64,000 nt of DNA, from positions 72,168,212-72,232,211 of the forward strand of contig CM069870.1 of assembly GCA_036172665.1 (NCBI GenBank), written 5' to 3'. The position numbers were made by a program, and so were the translations under genes. The stretch is from Prosopocoilus inquinatus. Taxonomy: Eukaryota; Arthropoda; Insecta; Coleoptera; Lucanidae. A model generated the notes under the pieces. The model was not told the DNA's origin. It saw only the letters and a list, made by a program, of their open reading frames with translations, and ran no database searches. Positions 1 through 13,474 of this stretch are shown here, piece by piece (position 1 is the first letter of the stretch; the number at the start of each line of letters is the position of its first letter).

Positions 1-624
1 CCGGAGAGGTGCGAACTGTGAGGATAATTTCCGGAAAAATTATTATTAATTGTTAATAATTTTGCTTAATTAACAGTTCGTTAATTGGAAAAATGTGTGA
101 CTTCATAATTATCGCAGTTGGCGGAGAAATTGCTTCGGCAACGTAAAAGAAACAAAGGGGTCGAAGAAAATGAGCTAATCTCGTTTTTTGGGGATAATTA
201 CAATGTGATTTTCATTGTAAACAAGTAGTTTGCTGATTAAATGATTAAATTTTTCATTTATAATAGTTTGTGTGTCGTTAAAGTTCCCTCTTTTGCACTT
301 TACACCACTTCGCCGCCCGGGTAGTCGAACGCGGAATGCCGCTGGATTTACCGGGGATTACTAACTCTTCAGGGCCCAAAATGTGCTATTTTTATGCCCT
401 CTTCATCCTCCTCCTAATCACGCCTCCACAACCTCTTCGCCAACGGATCAAAACTCTTCCGCTGAATCTTCGGATTCGGCTTTCCTATGGTCCATACAAG
501 CGTTGAATGCTGCGACGCTCGTCGGTTTCGCAGAATGAAGAAAAGCATTGAAAAATTACCGCGAAAACAGGAAATTTTTCGATCGAGTTTCCCGGGATAA
601 CATTGTTAACCTTCTGGTTCCAGC
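1..624. other. Unassigned leading sequence
   Basis: I see no gene here. The first 300 bases are AT-rich; 300-480 is more GC-rich. If the minus-strand signal-peptide exon at 4313-4442 is real, this stretch lies in its first intron. Upstream parts of the copia integrase could extend back to about 500, but I cannot read them with confidence. Confidence 0.4.
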
Positions 625-1655
625 TCTCAATTCTAGAGATCAGACCAGAATGTATGCTCAGAGAGGCAATAGCGAACTTTGGTAGAGAAAGCAAGATCAA
701 TGCTTCAAGCGAGTAACCTTCCAGCAAAATTATGGGCGGAAGCCATGAATACAACAGTTTATTTATACTATAACCGAACACCGTCCGCCAGGAAGAAAAA
801 TATTTTTCCATATGAGAGTTGGACAAATAAGAAAAGCGACATGAGTCATATGAGAGTATTTGGAAGCACAGCCTTCGTCCATATTCCGAAACAACTCCGA
901 AGAAAATGGGACCCAAAATCAAGGAAGATGATATTCGTGGGTTATCCGTAAGAATCGAAAAATTACAGACTTTGATCCTATCACTAGGATAACTGTGTCG
1001 CGTGATGTCACATTTCAAGAAGGAAATTCAGACATTGCAATCTTACCTAAAAATGAATGTTTATTACCATTGAATTATTTGCCAAAAGTTGAAGAAACGA
1101 ATGAAATCCAAGATGAAGGTGAAGGCGAGAGAAACGAAGAGAGTAAAGAGGAAGAAATGCGAGAAGCGAATAACATAGATGATACCAGACTTTGAGACAG
1201 AAGCAGAAGAAACTATCCTGATACGAATTGAATTTCGTCGAACTACCGAACCACAAAGTTATGAAGAGGCAATTTCGGGCGGGACTGAATTCAAAACAGT
1301 GGAAAAAAGCAATCCAGGAGGAATTAGAAGCTCATCAGAAAAATCAAACGTGGAAAATGGAACCTGAAAGATCAATTGTGGGATGTAAGTGGGTTTTCAA
1401 ATTAAAGAATTCATCATCAGAACAAGAACCAAGATTTAAGGCTCGGCTTTGTGCAAAAGGTTACACACAGAAAAGCGGCGTCGACTACGAAGAAATTTTT
1501 CTCCTGTTACCAGATACGAGTCCATTCGTACATTGCTAGCCACAGCAGTGCAGAAAAATATAAAACTTGCACAGTTTGATATAAAGACAGCTTTCTTACA
1601 TGGTGAACTAAAAGAAACGATATACATGGAAGTGCCCGAATGTGTCGCGAGTAAG
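625..1655 (+). pseudogene. Ty1/copia retrotransposon pol fragment (integrase end plus start of reverse transcriptase)
   Basis: This is a decayed piece of a copia-type polyprotein. From about 648 one frame reads a degenerate form of the copia integrase signature, broken by a stop just before RTLVEKAR. It continues as LPAKLWAEAMNTTVYLYNR-like sequence and ends at a stop near 951 after IFVGYP. 995-1195 is an acidic linker of the kind found between integrase and reverse transcriptase. Reverse transcriptase starts in another frame near 1270 (AIQEELEAHQKNQTW, then GCKWVFKLK, 1380-1410), and shifts frame again near 1500 before FDIKTAFLHGELKETIYME (about 1577-1628). Homology stops near 1650. Gag, protease, RNase H and LTRs are not visible. 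There are at least three frame breaks and several stops, so it is a dead fragment. The long minus-strand ORF over 485-1018 is its antisense shadow. Confidence 0.88.
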
Positions 1656-1689
1656 AGATCTAAGATCTAATGCTAATTAATACTAGACC

Positions 1690-1790
1690 GTTAACGTTCC
1701 GTTATTGTTACCGTTCCGTTCTCGGGTTGAGGACCCTTTAATTCTAGGACGCTTACGTTCCGTTCTCGTTACAGTTCCGTTCCCGGGTTA
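1690..1790. repeat. Short degenerate direct repeat rich in GTTCCGTT
   Basis: Two copies about 62 bases apart share a core made of GTTCCGTT, a GTTAC tract, GTTCCGTTC and a final CGGGTT. They lie directly left of the MITE at 1792. Origin unknown. Confidence 0.5.
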
Positions 1791-1791
1791 T

Positions 1792-2054
1792 TGTAGACAA
1801 GCTTAAAGGCCAACGCGCTCTTATCCTACCCTGCCGGCAGCGCACCGGTCCACGCCGACCGTCAAAAAATAGTCGGCTAAAATATTCTAGTCGAATTATT
1901 CCGTACGGGCCGATTCCGTGCGGAGTGATGCGATTCCGATTAGTGTGCATTGTTACATATAAAAATAGGTAAATAATAAAATGCCGGCCGGCGTGGACCG
2001 GTGCGCTGCCGGCCGGGTAGGATAAGAGCATCGGCCTTTATGAAACTGTTTACA
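1792..2054. mobile_element. GC-rich palindromic MITE
   Basis: The left arm (about 1792-1862) and right arm (about 1981-2054) are reverse complements over about 70 bases. Ends read TGTAGACA at the left and TTTACA at the right, and the arms share CTCTTATCCTACCC and GCAGCGCACCGGTCCACG. There is no coding capacity in the 120-base spacer. This is the form of a non-autonomous DNA transposon. A target-site duplication is not clear. Confidence 0.7.
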
Positions 2055-2531
2055 GAATACCGATTTTGCAAGGTCACTTGAAACATAGCAATAACTGTTA
2101 CGTATCAAGCCCACATCAATGTTACAAAATAGACCCCATTGAGAGGTTGCATGTATGTACTATGCTGGCCAAAAAAATCTGGGACATGTAATATGTCCTG
2201 TTGTAAATATGACGAAGTGTTTTTTACGTTACCATAGAAACAAAATCTAAATGGTAAGATGAATATATAGTTTAAAGCTGCATTCGAACTAATAAAATAC
2301 CTCAAAAATGCATGCAGAGAGTTGCCCCAGATTTTTCCTGCGGGCATAGTACAATCATCCGCAACTAAAATGCACCTGCACGTAAACCTCATCGTTTAGA
2401 CCTTGTGATGAGAGGCTCACAGAAATGTCAAATGTTAGTATTTAAGGTGCACACGACTGTAGACTGTACGTACACTATACGTAAACTGCCCTACACTAGA
2501 AGATCTTATTTTCTATTACTATACGAAATAT
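2055..2531. other. Intergenic or intronic DNA, no gene seen
   Basis: AT-rich. A 95-codon minus-strand ORF (2105-2392) has no recognisable motif and no codon signal that I can defend. Confidence 0.4.
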
Positions 2532-2877
2532 TGTGACAGCAGTGACGCGCAAACAGATCTATTTTTAGTACGAGACACCCCATCTTGCGTCACAGAATGT
2601 TATCGCAATTTCTCGTTGATTCGCGTTTATTCTAGTAACTTCCAGAATACAGAGATCTAATATAAAAGCCGTACCAGCCCGCCAGTGCACAGTAGTGAGT
2701 AGAGTAATTATAATAAATTAGCAAGCGAAATGTTCATACCTTGAATAGCAGAAAGTACATTCTGAAGAAGTGTTATTTGATAGACAAGTGTTACAGCTCG
2801 CTTTTAAATGTGTAAAGCGACAACTTATAATTAAAGTGTTCTTAAATTTATCGACTATAATTTGTGAACCCCCGACA
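2532..2877 (+). mobile_element. Solo LTR of a gypsy-like retrotransposon
   Basis: It starts with TGTGACAGC and ends with CCCGACA. It carries a TATAAAAGCCGTAC core-promoter-like box (about 2660) and is flanked by a 4-base direct repeat ATAT (2528-2531 and 2878-2881), the usual duplication length for Ty3/gypsy elements. The copy at 44747-45031 is the same sequence in reverse orientation. They share CAGATCTATTTTTAG, the TATA segment, a GCAAGCGAA block and GAAAGTACATT. No internal domain follows. The LTR call rests on the TG...CA termini, the TATA box and the duplication; no coding region ties it to a named family. Confidence 0.7.
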
Positions 2878-2881
2878 ATAT

Positions 2882-3265
2882 TCTGAACTCTGGGTAGCCG
2901 AAAAGAGAGACTTTTGACTTCTATCTTTAATTGTTTCAATGCTTCAATTGAAAAAATATGTATATAAAATTATTATAAACATGATGCTGATGACAGTTTA
3001 ATAGACTGAAAATAATTATAATCAATATTCAACAAACAATAAACGTAACGGACAAAATCATTAGAATTTGCAAGAACGTACGGGTTATTGGTAATCTTTA
3101 TTTTGGTTATGAGTACCATTAATTAATTTTCTCGTAAAGTAGCGCACCACACATTCTCACTAAATCTTCTTTGAGAATTGCATTTTTTTATTTTCTAAGG
3201 ATCACTGGACTAAGAATCATTTATAGAAACTCTGTACATCTCAGTCAATTGATGGTTGTCTACTC
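2882..3265. other. Intergenic or intronic AT-rich DNA
   Basis: No ORF, RNA gene or clear repeat seen. Confidence 0.4.
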
Positions 3266-3492
3266 TAAGGCGGCTTGTCCACGACAAGAATTTTCGCCGT
3301 GCGCCATCACGGCAATTTTACCGGATTAGTAGTAATACATTAGATTATATTGACCCTTGTCCACCTGTTCTGAAAATTTACCGTGCCGACTCGTGGACAA
3401 ACCAGAATATAACCTAATGTTAATTACTACCAATCCGGTAAATCTGCCGGAACGGCGGACGGCGAAAATTCTTGTCGTGGACAAGCCGCCTT
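3266..3492. mobile_element. Palindromic MITE, family E, copy 1
   Basis: The element opens with TAAGGCGGCTTGTCCACGAC and closes with its complement. The arms are near-perfect over about 35 bases and continue imperfectly inward. A second copy with the same internal order lies at 38268-38492. TA occurs at both ends, compatible with Tc1/mariner-type insertion. No coding capacity. Confidence 0.8.
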
Positions 3493-4312
3493 AGTACCGC
3501 TATTTTTCCAATATTTTACAAGGAATAATAACAACAATTAAAACTACAAATATTTACAAAATGACGGTTGAATGACATTTGTCACTTAGGGCCGAGTTTA
3601 ACTTTAAGCGACGTTTAAATTAATGTGAGTTACGTAACATGATAAACAATATGTACTTTAATTTAAGTTCGGCTTAAGTGTTTGGTGCAACTGGCCGTTA
3701 GCGCATTGTCATAAATTTCCACGGCTGACTTGAAAATTTCATTTATTATGCTAAGAATAATTTTATTCATTATTCCAATTAAGTAACTGTGCATCAAACA
3801 ATAATTTTGAATACTTCATTCGATTTAGAAAAAAATTCTGTACTAGACTAAAGCTAAAAAATATAGGCAGCCATTTGAAAAAAATTGACTATCGATAGAT
3901 ATTGAAGGTAAGGTTAGAAAAAAATTTTAATTAGAGCCATTTTAAAATACATCTACATTATTCATTAAAATCGGATCATAAATAACGTCGCTACGGGATA
4001 CAACACGCAAGGACGCGTTTTCTTGATCACACAGTAAGTCAATTTCTACAGCCAATGAGTGATAAAGAAAGTACCTAACGAACACAAAGTTTGTAAAACT
4101 TGATTTACACTATAAAATGCTATTTATTCAACGTGAACTGCACGCTTTCTTGACGCGTTCACTGCGAGTTGCATTCGTGCGTACTTTCAAGGCCTCGCGC
4201 AGAACTGCACAAGCCAGTAGCGAAAACGCATTCGTTAGAAAAGAATAGATAAGTAAATGGAAAAAGTACGGTCGGCCGTGAACTAAATTCTAAATAACGA
4301 AATTGTACTGAC
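3493..4312. other. Probable intron 1 of the minus-strand signal-peptide gene
   Basis: AT-rich DNA with no gene signal. It directly follows the GTCAGT donor (read on the minus strand at 4312-4307), so it is assigned as intron by inference only. Confidence 0.4.
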
Positions 4313-4442
4313 CTGCTAAGGTTGTCGATGCGAGCGATAAAATAAATAAAACCGCCGCTACGTTAATCCTTACGAAGCGATTCCGTTCCTTCTCTTCCAT
4401 TTTACACGTAACCGTTCTGTGCACGAGAAATTTCCTCCGCAT
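4313..4442 (-). CDS. First coding exon of a secreted or membrane protein (partial gene)
   Basis: Read on the minus strand, an ATG at 4442 opens 43 codons plus one base that end at a good splice donor, GCAG|GTCAGT (donor 4312-4307). The first 14 residues are basic. A second in-frame ATG at 4400 starts MEEKERNRFVRINVAAV, followed by a hydrophobic run and LSLASTTLA, which looks like a classical signal peptide with cleavage after TTLA. A TGA lies in frame 24 bases upstream of the first ATG, so the start is bounded; the second ATG is an equally good start. No later exon is recognisable in 1-4312, so the first intron would exceed 4.3 kb and the rest of the gene is off the left edge. The mature protein is unknown. 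The GC-rich DNA at 4443-4960 would be its 5' UTR and promoter. A chance ORF cannot be excluded, but signal peptide plus donor plus upstream stop is a strong combination. Confidence 0.5.
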
Positions 4443-5813
4443 CCTGGCGTTTACGGTACAAGTTCAAAATTCTGCTGCGGGCCGTTCTCAGAACGCACGA
4501 AGAATACATTCACACTTTGCACTTTCCACCATTTCGAATTCGCTTTTAACACCAACGGCCAACCATGACAACAGTTGCTAAGTTCACCACGAACACCTGT
4601 GGCTGGCGATACATAGGTAAACACACCGTTAACTTTTCGATTTCATCGTAGCGACTTCGCCGGTGATCGTCGGCATTTCATGCGTGCTTCACGCGCCACA
4701 ACATCCACAATTCATGCTTTCTCGTCCAATTTTGACAAAGTTTTAACACAGGAACGCACTTCTTGAATCACGCATGACGAAGTTTCAAACAAACGCATCC
4801 ATCCACTTACGTATCGCGTGTAAGTTTGCTGCACTGCACGCCAGCGAAAGCAAGTCGCGCATGCGCGTGCATCCAGGTAACGTGCATAGCCAATCAAAAC
4901 ATCTCCGACAAAGCAGACGCCACCTAACGGACAGGACAGAAATTAGCTTTAAAATGGATTCGCTATTTAAATAAATGGTGGTAAACGAGTAAATTATAAA
5001 GGATTGTATTTAAAAAAATGATTGAGTAAATGATCGTCCTCACTACAAGTCGGTTTAATGCATCATATTACTAGAAGTTGTAAAGAAACGTTTTTCTCGC
5101 TCAACTTAATTTCTATACATTTTTCTTTTAAGCGTGCACTGCTTCATCTCTTCCGTTTCGCGACTCTGTGTCATTTTATGGTAAGATTCGTTTGCAAAAT
5201 TTAAAGTTCCTAGAATAATAAAGTAACCTAAAATATTGTAACCAAAAATAAAGTAATTTTAAAATTTACAATTAGATGTAATAATTCCAAATCTCGACTT
5301 GTTCGGGGACAGATCTTTAACTTTGAGGACCCTAAACTAACTGTGTCAGGGGACCTATCCAATTAACCCAAGTTTTTCGTACATCTGACTAGTAGTTACA
5401 ATTCACAAGGTTGCCGTTAACTGGTCGTCTACAAACCCTACTACAGATATTCCTCCACTTCTGTAAAAATAGTACAATAATAAATAACGCCATGATGTGG
5501 CTGAAATACTGTCGAAAGTAAAAAAAAAAGTAGACAAAAGCAACTTCCTATAATTACTCTTTCTCAAAATAGTATTGATTAAAACTGACTTCACAGATAA
5601 CATTTAAAAAATTTCAAACCTTTCAAATTTATCAAGTTTAAAACTTTGATAAACTCTGTGAATTCCTCTTTAATCGTTACCATTTTAAGAAAGAATAATT
5701 ACAGGAAACTATTTCTAGTCTACTTTTTTGCTTTCAACTGTACGTTTCAGGATTCACGAGCCGTGGGCGAGGTACATTTCAAGACGCGCATTTGAACATA
5801 ATCAGTCTTGGAA
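4443..5813 (-). promoter_or_regulatory. Upstream region of the minus-strand gene, then intergenic DNA
   Basis: 4443-4960 is clearly richer in GC and CpG than its surroundings and would hold the 5' UTR and promoter of the minus-strand gene. I do not see a convincing TATA box. 4970-5813 is ordinary AT-rich DNA with no gene signal. Confidence 0.35.
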
Positions 5814-5931
5814 TGGGCGCGTTCAGCGGCTGAGTTGCTTACTCAGCAATCGACTGTGATTGGCTCACGTGAAGGTAATAGCCAATCACAAACGACTGCT
5901 GAGTAAGCAACGCATCCGCTGAACGCGCCCA
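5814..5931. mobile_element. 118-bp palindromic MITE
   Basis: Two arms of about 53 bases pair almost perfectly around a short spacer. The outer end is TGGGCGCGTTCAGCGG and the inner part includes GTGATTGGCT/AGCCAATCAC. The element is nearly all stem, so RNA through it would fold into a long hairpin. Confidence 0.7.
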
Positions 5932-6123
5932 ATGTTTCTGTGGGATTGTTTCGGATAGGATTACCAACTTCTAAGTCTCGAGGCACTGCCACTGAAGAAA
6001 TCGGGAAATGTCCAAAAAAGTTCTCATCTCGTGAATGCAATCGTCTCTAACTAAAGACGTGATTACAATAAACAAAAACGATATGGCTTTATGCGAAATT
6101 CAGGAGTAAGAGAGTGAGAGAGA

Positions 6124-6151
6124 ATTTAGTCACGGCGCGCCGTGACTAAAT
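6124..6151. repeat. Perfect 28-bp palindrome
   Basis: ATTTAGTCACGGCG is followed directly by its exact reverse complement, with no spacer. The centre is GGCGCGCC. It sits alone in AT-rich DNA beside a GA-rich tract. Confidence 0.85.
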
Positions 6152-6651
6152 GAAGTGAGAATATGGGCATGTAAATTTAAAAGGAAAAAATACCTGATAA
6201 GACTGTAAGCTGTGATCGATATTTTGAAGTTAAGGCGCAGCAGGAAATCAATATGGCGGCAAATCATCATACTTCATAAATCTAGAGACCTTATTATCTT
6301 GTAAAATTAAAGTCCCTACCTAAAATATCTTTACCACGCTAAAGTTCCTAGATCTGTCAAAATAATGTAATTGGTAAGGACAATGAGTTAGAGAGAGAAC
6401 AATTAGTAAAGACCGTGAGTTCGAGAGAGACCTGTCAAAAAGGAATCATGCATGGGTTACGTTAAATAAACTGAAAATACTCGCTTCACAGAGAGCTGTT
6501 GTGTAAACTTTTGTTTATCACTAAAACTTGGGATGAAAAGCTTCAATAAAATTATTTTAGTTGTGCTTATTGTACGTCCTTAGTTAATTTATTTGTTACT
6601 AAAAAAATGTGTAAACTGCTTGTCTGAGCTTAGTTCAGCTGCAGGTCAACG

Positions 6652-6832
6652 AACCACTAATAAACAATTGCGAATAAATTGGGCAAGTCGTTTTTGGTCT
6701 GCAGTGGGAATGTCGAGCTACGTTTCTGCTGAAGAAGCCCCAAGCAGGGCTGAAACAGCTGTCCAGAGGCTGCTCGAGGTTCTCACTGCAATCAAAAACG
6801 ATTTGCACAAAAAATTTTCTAAAATAAACATA
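6652..6832 (+). mobile_element. Hammerhead-bearing hairpin repeat (family A), copy A1
   Basis: A dispersed repeat of this window, present here only in copy 1 of a tandem duplication, so it is a mobile insertion. It is an imperfect hairpin (about 6679-6810) whose arms pair through GGCAAGTCG/CGATTTGC, CGTTTTTGG/CAAAAACG, TGCAGTG/CACTGCA and TCGAG/CTCGA, with a hammerhead motif at the tip. Related copies lie at 24464, 34370, 35405 (two, head to head) and 39885. An ORF crosses it but is best explained by the repeat. Confidence 0.8.
6724..6768 (+). ncRNA. Candidate type I hammerhead ribozyme (copy A1)
   Basis: All core elements are in the right order. Stem I inner strand TTCTG (6724-6728); CTGAAGA (6729-6735, matching CUGANGA); stem II AGCCC/GGGCT with a six-base loop (6736-6751); GAAA (6752-6755); stem III as the self-complementary ACAG/CTGT (6755-6762) with the required A-U closing pair; a GUC cleavage triplet ending at C6763; and CAGAG (6764-6768) closing stem I. 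Stem I continues outward through a GT/GC step and a second helix TCGAG/CTCGA. Stem III has no loop, as in ribozymes of Penelope-like elements, which are thought to act as dimers. Stem II begins with A-U rather than the preferred G-C. Activity is untested. Confidence 0.75.
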
Positions 6833-7159
6833 ACCTAACAAAACAAAATAAAAAAAATGTCTCTGGGAAAGCATGCAATGAGTTTGTCAACAATTTTTCA
6901 ATACAATGTACAAGATACCAACTTATAAAACCGTAATAAGTTGTTTAATCTCGTTGTATTAACATTCTTAAATGTTAGTTTACGTTCAGGTCAACTCCGG
7001 CGTTACAGCGAGAGTAATTTACGACACACGTCTGATTTATTAGACACAGATAGTAAACGACTTAGCTCCGCCTTCTGTGACGTTTATTTTCCTAGTCTAT
7101 AGATTGGGAAAGTGGGCGGTCCTAAAGCAGGCGCGAAATTTGAAATGGAGTCTGTTGGA

Positions 7160-7662
7160 CTGCAAAAATCCATAGGTTACGTCAAATAAACTGAAAATAC
7201 TCACTCCAGACAAAGTTCTTGTGAAAACTTTTGTTAATTACTGAAACTGATGGTGAAAAGTTTCAACAAAATTATTTCAGTTGGGCTTATTTTACTTGAA
7301 TAGTTAATTTATTTGTTATTCAAAAATTATACAAAATGTATGTCTGAGCTAGGTACAGTTGCATGTCAACAACGTTAAGAAACTTAACCTGATAGAATGA
7401 AATAAAAATTGTTGAATAAAAATGTTTGTAAGAAGCCGTAATGAATTTGTTAAGTATTTTTCAATACAAAATACAACATATTGACTTATAGAAGTGTGAG
7501 TTCTCGTCGATTCTCATTGTCTTAATATTCTTCAATGCCAGGTTATGTTTACGTTAACTCCGGCGTTACAGCAGAAATAATTTACGACATATGTTGACTT
7601 ATTAGAGAAAGATACTAAAGGACTCAGCTCCGCATTCTGTGACGTTTACTTTCCTGTCTATT
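7160..7662. repeat. Tandem duplication, copy 2 (uninterrupted)
   Basis: Partner of 6440-7102 and the empty-site reference for the family A insertion: here GCATGTCAAC runs straight into AACTTAACCTGAT. Confidence 0.8.
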
Positions 7663-8889
7663 ACGTTTTAAACGCAAAATATTTATGAACACCTATCACG
7701 ATTTCTTACGTTTTTGAACTTATCTTCATGCACAATGCACAAATGAGTAAGAAAAAGGGCTGTTGATGAGGCTTCAACTATCGCCGCATTCACACTCAAC
7801 AATTAAGATACTTCGATATTATCAATCAGGTTCTTTCATTAAGCATAATAAATCAACGTTGGGACTAGGAATCATGATGGAATAGTGAGAACGGACACCT
7901 TCGATATCTGGGAAAGATGAATAGTGACCTATAAATTTAAAAGACGTATACATCAATTACTATGAATAAAAATTAATCATCAGGAAAATGCCACATTCAC
8001 AGGTATTCCAAAATAACCAAACTCTTCGAATGTGGAGGACGTCAAGGACGTAGATGTCGAAAAAGAGTTAAAAATTTTGTTTCCCTAAAAACAAGTAAAG
8101 AATACTTACGAACTAAGTGCGGTTTTATTTATCAAATTAATTAGTATTTTTTATGATTCAGGTCGTTCTATACAGTGACTATTATTCATTTAAAGACTTT
8201 ATTATTGACTAATTTAGTCAATGACTGCAAAAAACTTTCAGCTGTTATCAATGTTTTGACGCTGGCTCGAAGGAGCACGGAGTCAATATGGCGGCAAGGT
8301 TGCGGTACTTTGGTAGATACGCGACGCCTTGCGTCACCATTTAGTCCGCCATGCACCAGTGCTATCCAGCGAGCCGATTGAGAACTAATTTCGAAACAAA
8401 TATATTTTTTTTAATATACAGATAAGAAGCAATTAATAAATTAAAAGATTAGCAATTATAGCAGATAATTAAAAAGCGCCGTGAATTTTATCGAACTAAA
8501 TCAAAATACGCCTTTTTTTTTGCATTCTGATGGGCGTTTGATTTTTGCCTACCGCAAATCAAACAAATTTACAATCTCTTATCCAAAACTCTTGCAGAAA
8601 TTTGGCTTAAGATTTCTGAAATCTCGGCGGCAATTAATAAACTTTGCGTTAAATTTAGCCGTGTATTTTCAACGCGGGAGACCGCCATTTATTAGAGATG
8701 CGTACGGCACTGACAAGTTTTGAAATTACCGGAAGAAAGACTTTAATCTACAACTCAACACTTTATGAAATTGCACCTGTCTAAATCCGATCGGCTATAA
8801 GACGAAGTACTTTATTGATTTATTAATTTGTTAAGTACATGAAAAGTATTTAAGTAACCGCTGTGCAATAGAATCCCCCCATCTCTAAA
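7663..8889. other. Intergenic DNA upstream of Miro
   Basis: No gene is recognised. 8281-8299 contains CAATATGGCGGCAAGG, a match to the YY1/Pho core (ATGGCGGC), and a similar CAATATGGCGGCAAAT occurs near 6250. Whether 8250-8390, which is GC-richer than its surroundings, is a distal promoter cannot be told from sequence. An 80-codon ORF at 8481-8723 has no recognisable features. Confidence 0.35.
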
Positions 8890-9056
8890 TTGCATTTGAC
8901 ATTTGTGGTTGGTTGAAAGTCCTTTGGTTGTGAAAACATGAAGTTTCGTTCGTTAAATTGCGAATAGTTGTCGATTTCTCGCGGTTATTTATCATGTGAA
9001 TTGCCGTGGTTGTGTTTTTATCACACACCTTTTACCACGACACACAACTTACGCCA
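8890..9056 (+). other. Miro: Non-coding first exon (5' UTR) of Miro
   Basis: Inferred from a splice donor at 9057 (CCAG|GTAAAA) paired with an acceptor at 9214-9215 (AAATTTCAG) just before the Miro start codon. The exon's left edge is not defined. The intron would be 9057-9215. Confidence 0.45.
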
Positions 9057-9208
9057 GGTAAAACCTCAACGTACCTTTTTTAAATTTTTATTACAGCCAG
9101 GATAACGGCTTTGAAATTTACAGTTACGCATTGAAGCTTGCATTAGATTCTAATTCGGCTTGTTTAAATGCATTTCCGCAAGCTTATAACCTAACATTGT
9201 ACTAATAA

Positions 9209-12608
<3,400 letters not shown>

Positions 12609-13451
12609 TTCATTCGTGCTGACCGAGAGCATGCTTTCATTTGACCGGGGTGCAAAATGTGTTGCCAAAGTTTCTAGCACAACTTTGTGTGTCGTTTTTT
12701 TTCTTTCGTTATTTAGAAATATGTAGCGTAAAGTGTACAGGGAATAAAAGTATATTTCTTAACAAAATGTTTTTTATAGATTTGATCCCTGTAGATATAC
12801 TTTGGATATACCGTGTAAAAATTCTCATTTTCCTAGGAATAATAAGTTAAATTAGTTTCTCAAAGAAGGCGTTTACTTTTATGATACCTATCGTAATAAC
12901 ATTTTAGGCCGTTTGATTAATTAAAAATTCGAGTACAATTCGTGTATAATAATATCAACTAATATAATTGTAGCTCTTAACCACCTGTACTTTGTCTATT
13001 TTTCATCTTCATTTAACATACGTGTAACTTACATACATAACATAGAAAGAGAAATATAAAATATGGTGCTTTACCATGTAATAAATACGTCTGTCTAGTC
13101 TAGATTTATGTTTTATGTATATTTTTCAAAACTGCAGAACGAGTAACAAAAACTGAAGATCATATTATCTGTCATTTAAAGAGCCATTAATCAATATAAA
13201 AGCAAACGAGTGATAATATCATCTTCAATCATTGTTGCTCACTCTTTGTATAACTGCCAGGTTTCCTTAAAAATGTACAGTTACGATTTGTTTCCCTCAC
13301 GAGGCAGAAATGAATGTACTTACACCTAAGTTTTAAATAAATAATTACATTAATAATTAGAAAGTATTATTTTTATTATCTGTTGTATCAATTCTGTATT
13401 ATTTGTAGACTTGGGTCTTTTTAAGGAGATTCGGAAAGAGCTACTCAGATG
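12609..13451 (+). other. Miro 3' UTR and downstream DNA
   Basis: AATAAA at 12743-12748 is the first good polyadenylation signal after the TAG at 12606-12608. The last codons read GACAAAGTAAGATAG, so GTAAGA there could also serve as a donor to a further exon; I see none. The rest is AT-rich with no gene signal. Confidence 0.5.
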
Positions 13452-13474
13452 TCTTCTTCTTCTTCTTCTTCTTA
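13452..13474. repeat. (CTT)n microsatellite
   Basis: An uninterrupted CTT run of about eight units. Confidence 0.9.

Larger units (their letters stand above)
6440..7102. repeat. Tandem duplication, copy 1 (interrupted)
   Basis: This segment and 7160-7662 are direct copies 720 bases apart. They share a GGTTACGT-AAATAAACTG start, a TTAATTTATTTGTTA core, an AACTCCGGCGTTACAGC block and a TCTGTGACGTTTA end. Copy 1 is longer because a hairpin repeat (about 6652-6832) interrupts it at a point where copy 2 is continuous. Confidence 0.8.

Noticed and set aside
485..1018. 177-codon minus-strand ORF
   Set aside because: Antisense of the copia integrase fragment, with no domain of its own.
6593..6838. 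81-codon protein shared by several loci (SRFWSAVGMSSYVSAEEA type)
   Set aside because: The similarity is nucleotide-level conservation of the family A hairpin. Other copies shift frame or are inverted, and the structure is explained by the hammerhead hairpin.
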